Origin: DVED01 sp963838375
Lineage (GTDB): Bacteria; Cyanobacteriota; Cyanobacteriia; Cyanobacteriales; Geitlerinemataceae
Reading direction: 5' to 3'
NCBI GenBank assembly: GCA_963838375.1
Contig: CAWIQY010000021.1
Location: 434,001 to 498,000, forward strand
DNA: 64,000 nt
This document shows positions 41,970 to 50,447 of the stretch, in pieces; position 1 is the stretch's first letter, and the number at the start of each line of letters is the position of its first letter. The notes under the pieces are model-generated. The model did no database searches and was not told the DNA's origin. It saw nothing but the letters and a program-made list of their open reading frames with translations. The translations under genes were made by a program, and so were the position numbers.

Positions 41970-42683
41970 ATGTTCTACGATTGGCTGACGCCCAGTCACT
42001 TCATCATGCTGGGTTTATTATTGGGATTTGCGATCGCTCACAGCGGTTTAGCTGCATTGCGCCCATGGGGGGAAGAAAAAATCGGTGCCAGAGCCTATCG
42101 GGTGATTTTCGCCTTAGTGAGTTTGCCTCTGGCTGTCATCTTGATTATTTACTTTTTCAACCATCGCTACGATGGGGCGCAACTGTGGATGCTGCAAGGC
42201 ATTCCGGCTCTTAAACCCACAGTTTGGGTACTCTCGTTCATTTCTTTCCTATTTCTGTATCCGGCAACTTTCAATCTTCTGGAAGTTGCCGCCGTTGCCA
42301 AACCCCAAGTTCGCGTCTACGAAACCGGAATTATCCGGGTTTGTCGCCACCCACAAATGGTGGGACAGGTAATTTGGTGTGTGGCCCACACCTTGTGGCT
42401 GGGGACAAGTTTTACCTTAGTCACTTCCCTGGGATTGATCTTGCACCACGTCTTTGGCGTGTGGCACGGGGATCGCCGTTTGGCAAAACGTTTCGGCGAA
42501 TCTTTTGAAACCCTGAGATCTCGAACTTCGATTTTTCCGTTCCTGGCAATCCTCCGAGGGCAGCAAACCTTAGTCTGGCAAGAGTTTCTCCGTCCATCCT
42601 ACCTCGGAGTGGTTTTATTTGTCCTCGGATTTTGGTGGGCACATCCCTTTTTAATCCGTGCCACCGGGAACGTAGCCTGGTAG
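41970..42683 (+). CDS. NnrU family membrane protein, 15-cis-zeta-carotene isomerase-like
   Basis: 237 residues with about six spans. HFIMLGLLLGFAIAHSGLAA, LRPWGEEKIGARAYRVIFAL and IRVCRHPQMVGQVIWCVAHT are family motifs with conserved histidines that could bind heme. In plants a member, Z-ISO, isomerises 15-cis-zeta-carotene with heme b, and cyanobacterial relatives have been proposed to do the same. The name NnrU comes from a denitrification neighbour and says little. The thioredoxin gene begins 46 bases after its stop, suggesting co-transcription. The carotenoid role is an inference. Confidence 0.78.
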   Translation: MFYDWLTPSHFIMLGLLLGFAIAHSGLAALRPWGEEKIGARAYRVIFALVSLPLAVILIIYFFNHRYDGAQLWMLQGIPALKPTVWVLSFISFLFLYPATFNLLEVAAVAKPQVRVYETGIIRVCRHPQMVGQVIWCVAHTLWLGTSFTLVTSLGLILHHVFGVWHGDRRLAKRFGESFETLRSRTSIFPFLAILRGQQTLVWQEFLRPSYLGVVLFVLGFWWAHPFLIRATGNVAW

Positions 42684-42729
42684 CATGATCCCAGATAGAT
42701 ACAAAACTTTAATTAAGCTTCGAGAGATC

Positions 42730-43098
42730 ATGTTGGCTTCAATTAATGAAAAGAGTTTCACACAAGATGTTTTTAATTCGTCCACACCGGTTTTAGTCCA
42801 TTTTTGGGCACCTTGGTGTGGATTGTGCCGGATGATAAATCCCCTACTCCTGGGATTTCAGGCAGAATGGGGCGATCGAATTAAAGTGGTGGGGATCAAT
42901 GCAGACAATAGTTTAAAATTGGCAAATCAGTATCGACTGAGCACTCTGCCGACCTTGATTTTGTTCGATGGCGATCGCATTGTTCAGCGTTTGGAAGGGT
43001 TTCACGGACGAGATGCCCTACGAATCGCCCTAGAAGAATCGATCGCTCCTTACAGCCGCACCAAATCGATCGAGACCTCTCCCGCCATCATCCGCTAA
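42730..43098 (+). CDS. Thioredoxin
   Basis: About 122 residues from ATG 42730. The fold is clear: VLVHFWAPWCGLCRMINPLL with the active site WCGLC in place of the usual WCGPC, then INADNSLKLANQYRLSTLPT with the cis-proline, and LILFDGDRIVQRLEGFHGRD. It reduces disulfides in target proteins and is probably reduced by ferredoxin- or NADPH-thioredoxin reductase. The Gly-Leu pair resembles a cyanobacterial thioredoxin variant. The frame extends to 42685 without conservation. Confidence 0.9.
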   Translation: MLASINEKSFTQDVFNSSTPVLVHFWAPWCGLCRMINPLLLGFQAEWGDRIKVVGINADNSLKLANQYRLSTLPTLILFDGDRIVQRLEGFHGRDALRIALEESIAPYSRTKSIETSPAIIR

Positions 43099-43338
43099 CG
43101 GCATTGCCCGCAAAATAAATCTGGGTACAAGCCAAAAAAAGTGTGTCGCCGATGGCTCTAATTTGGCATCAGGGTGAGTAAAATACCATCAAGCTTTGAC
43201 TTACCCAAAGATCGTGATTCTAAAGACAAAATTACAAAACCAGACTAGAAAAATTGCGGCGGGACTTCTAGTCTGTTCCTGTGTCACAATGTAATCGTTG
43301 TTGCCAACTCATGTAAAGAAATATAAAGTAGGCTCGCA

Positions 43339-45396
43339 ATGGAACCAATATACCAATATGCCTGGTTAATTCCAGTGTTTCCCCTGGCTGGGGCAACCCT
43401 GGTGGGCTTGGGTCTGATTTCCTATAACAAAGCTACGAATCGCCTACGGCAGTGGACTGCCATCCCCATCATCTCGTTGTTGGGAGTGGCAATGGCGTAT
43501 TCGTTTGCCCTGTTGTGGAGTCAGATTCAGGGTCATGCGCCTTATACTCAAACGATCGAGTGGGCGGCTGCCGGAGACTTTCACTTAACGATGGGGTTTG
43601 TCATCGATCCTCTGACGTCGGTGATGCTGGTCATCGTTACCACAGTGGCGTTGTTGGTGATGATCTACACCGACGGCTACATGGCTCACGATCCCGGATA
43701 TGTGCGCTTTTATGCCTATCTGAGTTTATTTAGCTCTTCCATGTTGGGCTTAGTCGTCAGTCCCAATCTGGTACAAATCTATATTTTTTGGGAACTAGTC
43801 GGGATGTGTTCCTATCTGCTGATCGGCTTCTGGTTCGATCGCCAGGCAGCAGCAGATGCCTGTCAAAAAGCCTTTGTGGTCAACCGCGTCGGCGACTTCG
43901 GCTTGTTGCTGGGGATGCTGGGTCTCTACTGGGCAACCGATAGCTTCGAGTTTGAAGTCATCGGCGAACGCTTGCAAGAATCCGTTGCCTCGGGTTCTCT
44001 GAGTATCTTTCTCGCCACTCTGTTCGGGATTTTAGTCTTCCTCGGACCCGTTGCCAAATCCGCGCAGTTCCCCCTCCACGTCTGGCTGCCAGACGCCATG
44101 GAAGGTCCCACGCCCATCTCAGCGCTGATTCATGCGGCAACCATGGTTGCCGCTGGAGTCTTCCTAATCGCTCGGATGTTCCCCGTTTTCGAGCATCTGC
44201 CCGTGACGATGAATGTCATCGCCTGGACAGGGGCATTTACGGCATTTCTGGGGGCAACGATCGCCATGACCCAAAATGACATCAAAAAAGGTTTAGCCTA
44301 TTCTACCGTCTCCCAATTGGGCTATATGGTCATGGCAATGGGCGTTGGCGCATACACCGCCGGACTGTTCCACCTGATGACCCATGCTTACTTCAAAGCC
44401 ATGATGTTCTTGGGTTCGGGTTCTGTGATTCACGGCATGGAAGATGTCGTCGGACACGATCCGGTGTTGGCGCAGGATATGCGGTTGATGGGGGGGTTAC
44501 GCAAGTATATGCCCTTGACCGGGATTACTTTCCTCATCGGCACGATCGCAATTTGCGGGATTCCTCCTTTTGCTGGATTCTGGTCGAAGGACGAAATCCT
44601 CGGCGCAGCATTTGAGGCAAATCCAGCCCTGTGGGCAATCGGTTGGCTGACTGCGGGTCTCACCGCCTTCTATATGTTCCGGATGTACTTCTCCACCTTT
44701 GAAGGGGAATTCCGGGGCAACGATATCGCCATTCGCAACCAACTTCAAACCGCTGCCACTCCAGCATTCGGTCCTGGGGCAATGGATGTCAAGGAATTGG
44801 AGTCGGGAACGGAACCCCATGGAGATGACCACGGGCACAGCCATTCTCCCCACGAGTCTCCCAACACGATGACCATTCCGCTGTTGCTGTTGGCGATTCC
44901 GTCCATGCTGATCGGGTTTACCGGGATGCCGTGGAAGAACTACTTTGAATCCTTCATCCACGCGCCTGGGGAAGTGGTTCCCACCTTGGCAGAAATGGCG
45001 CAAGAGTTCGATGCCGGTGAGTTTGCCGTCATGGCAGGCAGTTCTGTGGGGATTAGCCTAATCGGTATTACCTTGGCATCTCTGATGTATCTTAAAGGTA
45101 AAATCGATCCGGCGGCGATCGCGGCGAAAATTCAACCTCTGTACCAGCTTTCCCTGAACAAGTGGTACTTTGACAACATCTACGATCGTCTTTTCGTCCA
45201 AGGCAGTCGTCGTCTTGCCCGACAAGTCATGGAAGTGGACTACCGGGTCGTCGATGGTGCGGTAAACCTCACCGGCTTGGTGGCAATGTTGAGCGGTGAA
45301 GGACTCAAATACCTGGAAACGGGTCGCGCTCAATTCTATGCGCTGACGATTTTTGCCGCTGTTCTCGGCATCGTCATCTTCTTTGGATTCTCTTAA
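43339..45396 (+). CDS. ndhF: NDH-1 subunit 5 (NdhF1)
   Basis: 685 residues with about 16 spans. The antiporter-like core has SMLGLVVSPNLVQIYIFWEL, FPLHVWLPDAMEGPTPISAL with IHAATMVAAGVFLIARM, and KKGLAYSTVSQLGYMVMAMG, containing the conserved Lys and His residues of the proton channel. A His-rich loop (GDDHGHSHSPHES) lies at about residues 494-507. NdhF1 pairs with NdhD1 in the respiratory/cyclic NDH-1L complex of thylakoids. ndhD follows after 560 bases. A promoter is expected in the 240-base AT-rich leader. Confidence 0.95.
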   Translation: MEPIYQYAWLIPVFPLAGATLVGLGLISYNKATNRLRQWTAIPIISLLGVAMAYSFALLWSQIQGHAPYTQTIEWAAAGDFHLTMGFVIDPLTSVMLVIVTTVALLVMIYTDGYMAHDPGYVRFYAYLSLFSSSMLGLVVSPNLVQIYIFWELVGMCSYLLIGFWFDRQAAADACQKAFVVNRVGDFGLLLGMLGLYWATDSFEFEVIGERLQESVASGSLSIFLATLFGILVFLGPVAKSAQFPLHVWLPDAMEGPTPISALIHAATMVAAGVFLIARMFPVFEHLPVTMNVIAWTGAFTAFLGATIAMTQNDIKKGLAYSTVSQLGYMVMAMGVGAYTAGLFHLMTHAYFKAMMFLGSGSVIHGMEDVVGHDPVLAQDMRLMGGLRKYMPLTGITFLIGTIAICGIPPFAGFWSKDEILGAAFEANPALWAIGWLTAGLTAFYMFRMYFSTFEGEFRGNDIAIRNQLQTAATPAFGPGAMDVKELESGTEPHGDDHGHSHSPHESPNTMTIPLLLLAIPSMLIGFTGMPWKNYFESFIHAPGEVVPTLAEMAQEFDAGEFAVMAGSSVGISLIGITLASLMYLKGKIDPAAIAAKIQPLYQLSLNKWYFDNIYDRLFVQGSRRLARQVMEVDYRVVDGAVNLTGLVAMLSGEGLKYLETGRAQFYALTIFAAVLGIVIFFGFS

Positions 45397-45956
45397 ATCT
45401 CAACTGGAGATGTGTATTTCTTCGGTGTCAAAATTCCCGGCGATCGCTGGGAATTTTGATATATTTTTTTAATTCGCCCATTTCGGAATTGCCGAAAATC
45501 TCCACAATTCAAATCGGGTGATTTTCAAAAGATTGTTGGAATTTTTCTACAGATGAATCCGGCAGCTTGTTTCCCGATCGTTTCTTTTCGACGATCGGTC
45601 GTCAGAAAACCCGGCATTAAATTTGTGGGAAAATCTTTCGATCGAGATCTTGAAAACCCGAGTTTCTCCAATCAACTCAATTAAAAAATTTTAATTTAAT
45701 ATTTTCTTTATTGACTTTTTGATTTCCAGCCTTCATTCTTAGACAAGGGACTTAATAGTTTCCCGATATACGTTTGGGCAAAAAATGATGTGCTAGAATT
45801 CAAGGCGAATGCCCAATGTTGAGATCGACTCAAAGGCACGAGATGTAACCCATGAGCGAACAGAACTCGCAAGGAAATCCCAGAAACGTTGTTTTTTGAT
45901 AACGAATTCAGTAACCTACCCCCAATCTTAGATCTATTCAAGAAATCATTAGCATC
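45397..45956. other. Intergenic region between ndhF and ndhD
   Basis: 560 bases, AT-rich toward the right end. A short hairpin just after ndhF (AATTCCCGGCGATCGCTGGG with GAATTTT following, at about 45432-45458) looks like a terminator. No protein is credible; a 77-codon minus frame at 45708-45941 has no family features. ndhD probably has its own promoter here. Confidence 0.45.
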
Positions 45957-47534
45957 ATGGATTTTCCCTGGCTAAGTACAATTATTCTATTTCCGATCGT
46001 CGCCGCTTTGTTGATACCCTTGGTTCCCGACAAAGACGGCAAGACGGTTCGTTGGTACGCTTTAATCGTCGGGCTGATTGACTTTGCCCTAATTATCTAC
46101 ACGTTCTATACCCAGTACGATATTACCAATCCCGATCTACAATTGGTCGAACGGTATACCTGGGTTTCTCCAATTCATTTGGACTGGTCTGTGGGGGCAG
46201 ATGGCTTGTCCATGCCCCTAATAATTCTCACCGGATTTATCACCACCTTAGCCACTCTGGCGGCTTGGCCCGTTTCATTGAAACCCAAACTGTTTTACTT
46301 CCTGATGCTGGCGATGTACGGCGGACAAATTGCCGTCTTTGCCGTGCAGGATATGTTGCTATTTTTCCTGGTTTGGGAACTGGAACTGATCCCGGTTTAT
46401 CTGATTTTGTCCATTTGGGGCGGGAAAAAACGCTTGTACGCCGCCACCAAATTTATCCTCTACACCGCAGGCGGGTCGCTATTTATTTTGGTTGCCGCTT
46501 TAACCATGGCGTTCTACGGCGATACGTTCACCTTTGATATGCGGGAACTTGCCGACAAAGACCTCGGTTTGGGTCTGCAATTGTGGATGTATGCGGCGTT
46601 CTTGATTGCCTACGGCGTCAAGCTACCGATTTTCCCCTTGCATACCTGGCTGCCCGATGCCCACGGCGAAGCCACTGCCCCTGCCCATATGTTGCTTGCC
46701 GGAATTCTGCTGAAGATGGGAGGATATGCCCTGATTCGGATGAATGCCGGGATGCTGCCCGATGCCCACGCCTTTTTTGCCCCAGCGTTGGTAATTTTGG
46801 GGGTGGTGAATATTATTTACGCGGCACTGACTTCCTTTGCCCAGCGCAACCTGAAACGGAAAATTGCCTACTCGTCGATTTCCCACATGGGATTTGTGTT
46901 AATCGGCATGGGGTCGTTTACCAATTTAGGTATGAGTGGGGCAGTGTTGCAAATGGTGTCCCACGGTTTGATTGGGGCGAGTTTGTTCTTCCTGGTGGGT
47001 TGTACTTACGATCGCACCCACACCCTGATGTTAGACGAAATGGGCGGCGTCGGACAGAAAATGAAGAAGGTTTTCGCCATGTGGACTGCCTGTTCTCTGG
47101 CGTCGCTGGCGCTGCCGGGAATGAGTGGATTCGTCGCCGAATTGATGATATTCGTCGGTTTTGCAACCAGCGATGCCTACAGTTTACCGTTTAAGGTGGT
47201 AGTTGTCGTTCTGGCTGCTGTGGGTGTCATTCTCACGCCAATTTACCTGCTGTCGATGCTGCGGGAAATCTTGTACGGTCCGGAAAACAAGGAACTGGTG
47301 GAACACGAAGCCTTGATCGATGCCGAACCACGGGAAGTGTTCGTGATTGCCTGCTTGTTAGTGCCGATTATTGGCATTGGGTTATATCCGAAAATTCTCA
47401 CCCAAATTTACGATGCGACAACGGTACAACTAACCGCTAAATTACGATCGTCTCTTCCCAATGTGGCTCAAAATCATTCTCCCACACAGCCACAATTGTC
47501 TCAACTTTACCGATCTCCGGCGATCGTAGATTGA
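45957..47534 (+). CDS. ndhD: NDH-1 subunit 4 (NdhD1)
   Basis: 525 residues with about 14 spans. Diagnostic parts are PVYLILSIWGGKKRLYAATK, LPIFPLHTWLPDAHGEATAP, AHMLLAGILLKMGGYALIRM and KRKIAYSSISHMGFVLIGMG. The end (YGPENKELVEHEALIDAEPR, then LVPIIGIGLYPKI) fits the NdhD1/D2 type, which partners NdhF1 in respiratory and cyclic electron flow, rather than the CO2-uptake types NdhD3/D4. A strong terminator follows at 47573. Confidence 0.95.
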   Translation: MDFPWLSTIILFPIVAALLIPLVPDKDGKTVRWYALIVGLIDFALIIYTFYTQYDITNPDLQLVERYTWVSPIHLDWSVGADGLSMPLIILTGFITTLATLAAWPVSLKPKLFYFLMLAMYGGQIAVFAVQDMLLFFLVWELELIPVYLILSIWGGKKRLYAATKFILYTAGGSLFILVAALTMAFYGDTFTFDMRELADKDLGLGLQLWMYAAFLIAYGVKLPIFPLHTWLPDAHGEATAPAHMLLAGILLKMGGYALIRMNAGMLPDAHAFFAPALVILGVVNIIYAALTSFAQRNLKRKIAYSSISHMGFVLIGMGSFTNLGMSGAVLQMVSHGLIGASLFFLVGCTYDRTHTLMLDEMGGVGQKMKKVFAMWTACSLASLALPGMSGFVAELMIFVGFATSDAYSLPFKVVVVVLAAVGVILTPIYLLSMLREILYGPENKELVEHEALIDAEPREVFVIACLLVPIIGIGLYPKILTQIYDATTVQLTAKLRSSLPNVAQNHSPTQPQLSQLYRSPAIVD

Positions 47535-47572
47535 GGCAGTTTCTCTAATGTAGATCTATTTTAGATCCCTTC

Positions 47573-47602
47573 AACCCCCGATCGATCGGGGGTTTTGTTT
47601 TG
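47573..47602 (+). terminator. Rho-independent terminator after ndhD
   Basis: AACCCCCGATCGATCGGGGG with TT is a perfect 11-bp-arm palindrome at 47573-47594, followed by TTGTTTTG. It lies 38 bases past the ndhD stop. Confidence 0.85.
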
Positions 47603-47726
47603 TTATTTCGTAATTGGCAATTCTATAACAGCAACTTAAACTTAGGAGCAATTGCTTGACTGATGGGTAGAACTATCCCTCTTCTGTAACCTTATCATCT
47701 AGCAATGGTGAGTTCTCGACTGAGTA

Positions 47727-48122
47727 TCACATCTCCTCAAATAGCCTTCTTACTTCGTTTGCTATTTTTTTAAGTTGTCCAGCTTCGACTTCTACATTGA
47801 ACTTTGCAGACCATAATTCAGGAGCATCACGTCCTACGAACTTGCATCTCAGCGTAATATGCCCTAATTTATCTGAAGTACAGGAGAGACTAAAGTCATC
47901 TTCAATAGCATCCCAAGTTTTTGTTCCTTCCCAACCTTTCCAGTTTTCTGCTATTTCCAGAAATAAATTGACTAACCGCTCACAGTCTCCGGTGCGAACC
48001 CAAACTCGATGTGATGCATTCATTGAGGCGCTTGAAAATGCGACTGTAAAGTATTCATTTACGACATCTGAAAATGCTAGCTTTGCTTCCGTGCTTGCAG
48101 ACTTAATTATTACTTCGGACAT
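47727..48122 (-). CDS. DUF6228-like protein
   Basis: 131 residues with the layout of the DUF6228 family: a first half of beta strands (YFTVAFSSASMNASHRVWVR), then RLVNLFLEIAENWKGWEGTK and TWDAIEDDFSLSCTSDKLGH with ITLRC, and a C-terminal ELWSAKFNVEVEAGQLKKIA helix. The family appears in many bacteria, often next to mobile or immunity-type genes, and has no known activity. It is soluble. It stands alone here between the ndhD terminator and the secretion genes. Confidence 0.65.
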   Translation of the reverse strand: MSEVIIKSASTEAKLAFSDVVNEYFTVAFSSASMNASHRVWVRTGDCERLVNLFLEIAENWKGWEGTKTWDAIEDDFSLSCTSDKLGHITLRCKFVGRDAPELWSAKFNVEVEAGQLKKIANEVRRLFEEM

Positions 48123-48211
48123 GAAACTCTAAATACGAAAAACCGGAGAGTGACAGAAGAAGGATAAGTCTAGTGGTGCTTAACTGCGATCGAACAACGA
48201 TCGAAGCTTAG

Positions 48212-48240
48212 AATGGGGGAGACGATCTATATCCCCCATT
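48212..48240. terminator. Hairpin downstream of the hlyD-like gene
   Basis: AATGGGGGA at 48212-48220 pairs with TCCCCCATT at 48232-48240. It lies about 27 bases past the stop of the minus-strand HlyD gene. No T-run follows, so it is a weak terminator candidate. Confidence 0.4.
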
Positions 48241-48269
48241 CCCAATTCCCAATTCCCAATTCCCAATTA
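48238..48269. repeat. Heptamer tandem repeat CCCAATT
   Basis: Four to five head-to-tail copies of CCCAATT lie at the very 3' end of the HlyD gene, running to its stop codon. This is a second short tandem repeat of the cyanobacterial heptamer type and differs in unit from the one at 560-615. Confidence 0.85.
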
Positions 48270-50197
48270 CCGAACTTGTTTAAGCGTTTCTTTTTGGCTG
48301 GCGAATTTATCCAGGAAAATACTCAGCACCGTACGCCGACGAACTTTAAGATTAGCTCGAATCGCCATCCCAGATTTTAGTGGAATCTCAATCTTTTCCT
48401 CTTCATTCCCAATATCAATATACTGCTGATCGAGAGTTACCGTGACGGGGAAGCGATAGTAGTTATATTCTTGATCGGGAGGTAAAACATCCTCTCCGAT
48501 CGAAGTCAGTTTTCCAGGAACCGTCCCAAATTCAGTCGCCGGAAACGCATCAATTTGCACTTCCACGTCCATCCCCGTTTTGATAAAACCAATATCTTTG
48601 TTGGTCACGTCAACCGAACCTTTTAACAAAGAGTCAGGTATGACACTGACCACCGGTTCCTGCTCGGCTTGAGAAATGACATATCCGATCGACTTGGGCG
48701 AAACTTTGAAGACAACACCATCCACTGGAGAGCGCAATTCCCGATAGGCTAGCGCCTGTTCCGCTTTGGTCAATTCCCCAGTCACCTCGGCACTCTGTTG
48801 CTGGACACTAAGGCGTTGTTGGGTCAGTTGGTCGTCAATTTGGGCAATTTGCTGTTGATTGGAGGCAATTCTCGCCAGTGCATCACGATCTGAAGTATCA
48901 AGGCTGTTATCCAACCGAGCTTCCGCTTGGGCAATCTGTGCTTGGATGCGGAGTTCTTCTTTGCTCAAACGCTCGATTTCATTTTGTGTATCCGAAATCC
49001 GAGCTTCCCGTTCGGCAATATCCGACTCGATCGCCGCAATTTCCCCCAACGTCGAGGAAATCGCCCCCTGAGCCGAAGCGATTTCCCCCTGAGTCGAAGC
49101 GCTGTCTCCCTGAATAGAGGCGATTTCGGCTTCAGTCGCCGAAATAGATTCTTGTTAGCCGCAATTTGATCTTGAGCCGAAGAGATTTCTGACTCCGCTG
49201 CGACAACAGCATCTTTAGCGCTTAAGACTTGTTGCTCTTGACGGTTCAGTTGCAGTTCGGCAACTGCCCCCTGCTCGACCACGGGTCTGATCCGGTCTAA
49301 AATGTCCTGCTCTTTTTGCAGTCGTTCGCGGGCGTTAGCGGCTCTTTGCCGAGCTTGGACGAGGCGGTCTTTGGCTCCGAGCAAACGCTCTCGAGCGCTG
49401 GCTAAACGATTTTGAGTGCTACCTAAACGATTTTGAGTGCTGCCAAACGATCTTCGAGTGCTACCTAAGCGAGACTCGGATGTGCCAATTTGGGCTTGAG
49501 TGCTAAGCAGACGCTCTCGAGTGCTCGCCAGTGCCGATTCTTCCGACGGTAGCCGAGCGATCGAAGATTGGCGCTGAATTTTGGTTTGCTCGAGCTGTTC
49601 GCGAAGGGTCTGAACTTCCGCCGTTGCCGCTCTTTCACGAGATGCGACTTCTTGACGGTTGGCATTTAAAAGTTGTTGTTGGTTTTCATCGAAAGATCCG
49701 CCGACCAATCCGCCGGGATCGCCGCCATTGACTTGAGCGCGAAGGAACTCATTTTCCGAAGCCAGGGCATCGCGTCGCTGTGTCAGAGAGTCCAGATTGG
49801 CTTGAGCGCCGCCGACCGAACCCCCACCGGAAATCGCATCCTTGGTTTCGTCGATCGCCTCTTTCCGGGCTTTCAAGGCTTCCACATCAGCTTGGGAGGT
49901 CGTGGGATCGAAGCTAATCAACAGATCGCCTTTCTTGACCTTCTCACCACCGCTGACATGAATTTCCTTGACCACACCGCCTACTGGCGCATCCAATTCC
50001 TTCAGCGAGCCATCCGGCTCTAGCTTGCCATTGGCGGGGATAGAATGATCGATCTTGGCTAGTGCCGCCCAAATCAGGGTTGAGGCGGTCATGACTACAA
50101 TCAACCAAATAAATGCCCGAGTCCAAAAGGCGGGTTGTTCGAGAATAACGGGTTGATCTTGTTGAAAGCTTTCAACTCGTTGGATATCCATAGTCAT
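48267..50197 (-). CDS. HlyD-type membrane fusion protein of type I secretion, one frameshift
   Basis: The periplasmic adaptor that links the inner-membrane ABC exporter to TolC. One span near the N-terminus (FIWLIVVMTASTLIWAALAK) is followed by a lipoyl-like part (ELDAPVGGVVKEIHVSGGEK). A very long coiled coil comes next, with repeated (S/N)RLGST(Q/R) units at about residues 230-270, and then a second lipoyl half and beta-barrel (LRSPVDGVVFKVSPKSIGYV). The reading frame breaks near 49151-49158, where one base appears to be missing; the next frame continues the coiled coil in the same style (ISATEAEIAS, STQGEIASAQ). AAGGAG precedes ATG 50197. The exporter gene lies upstream by 250 bases. Confidence 0.88.
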
Positions 50198-50447
50198 GGG
50201 CGATCGCTCCTTGAGAATGTGGGACAGGATGAAGGGTCAATAAAAATGTTGACTGGGGTTTTGAACTACGTTCTACTTTCTAAACACAACGCCTGATGAC
50301 TTAAATCCGCATACAAATTTCTTTTGTATCTCTCTACTTCCTATTATGGCTGATTCGTCGAGCGACGAAACTGGGTATTTCAGAACGCTAGACTTCCCTA
50401 TGGGAAATCACATTTTTGCTCAACTCGATCGTGACTTTACCCATTCC

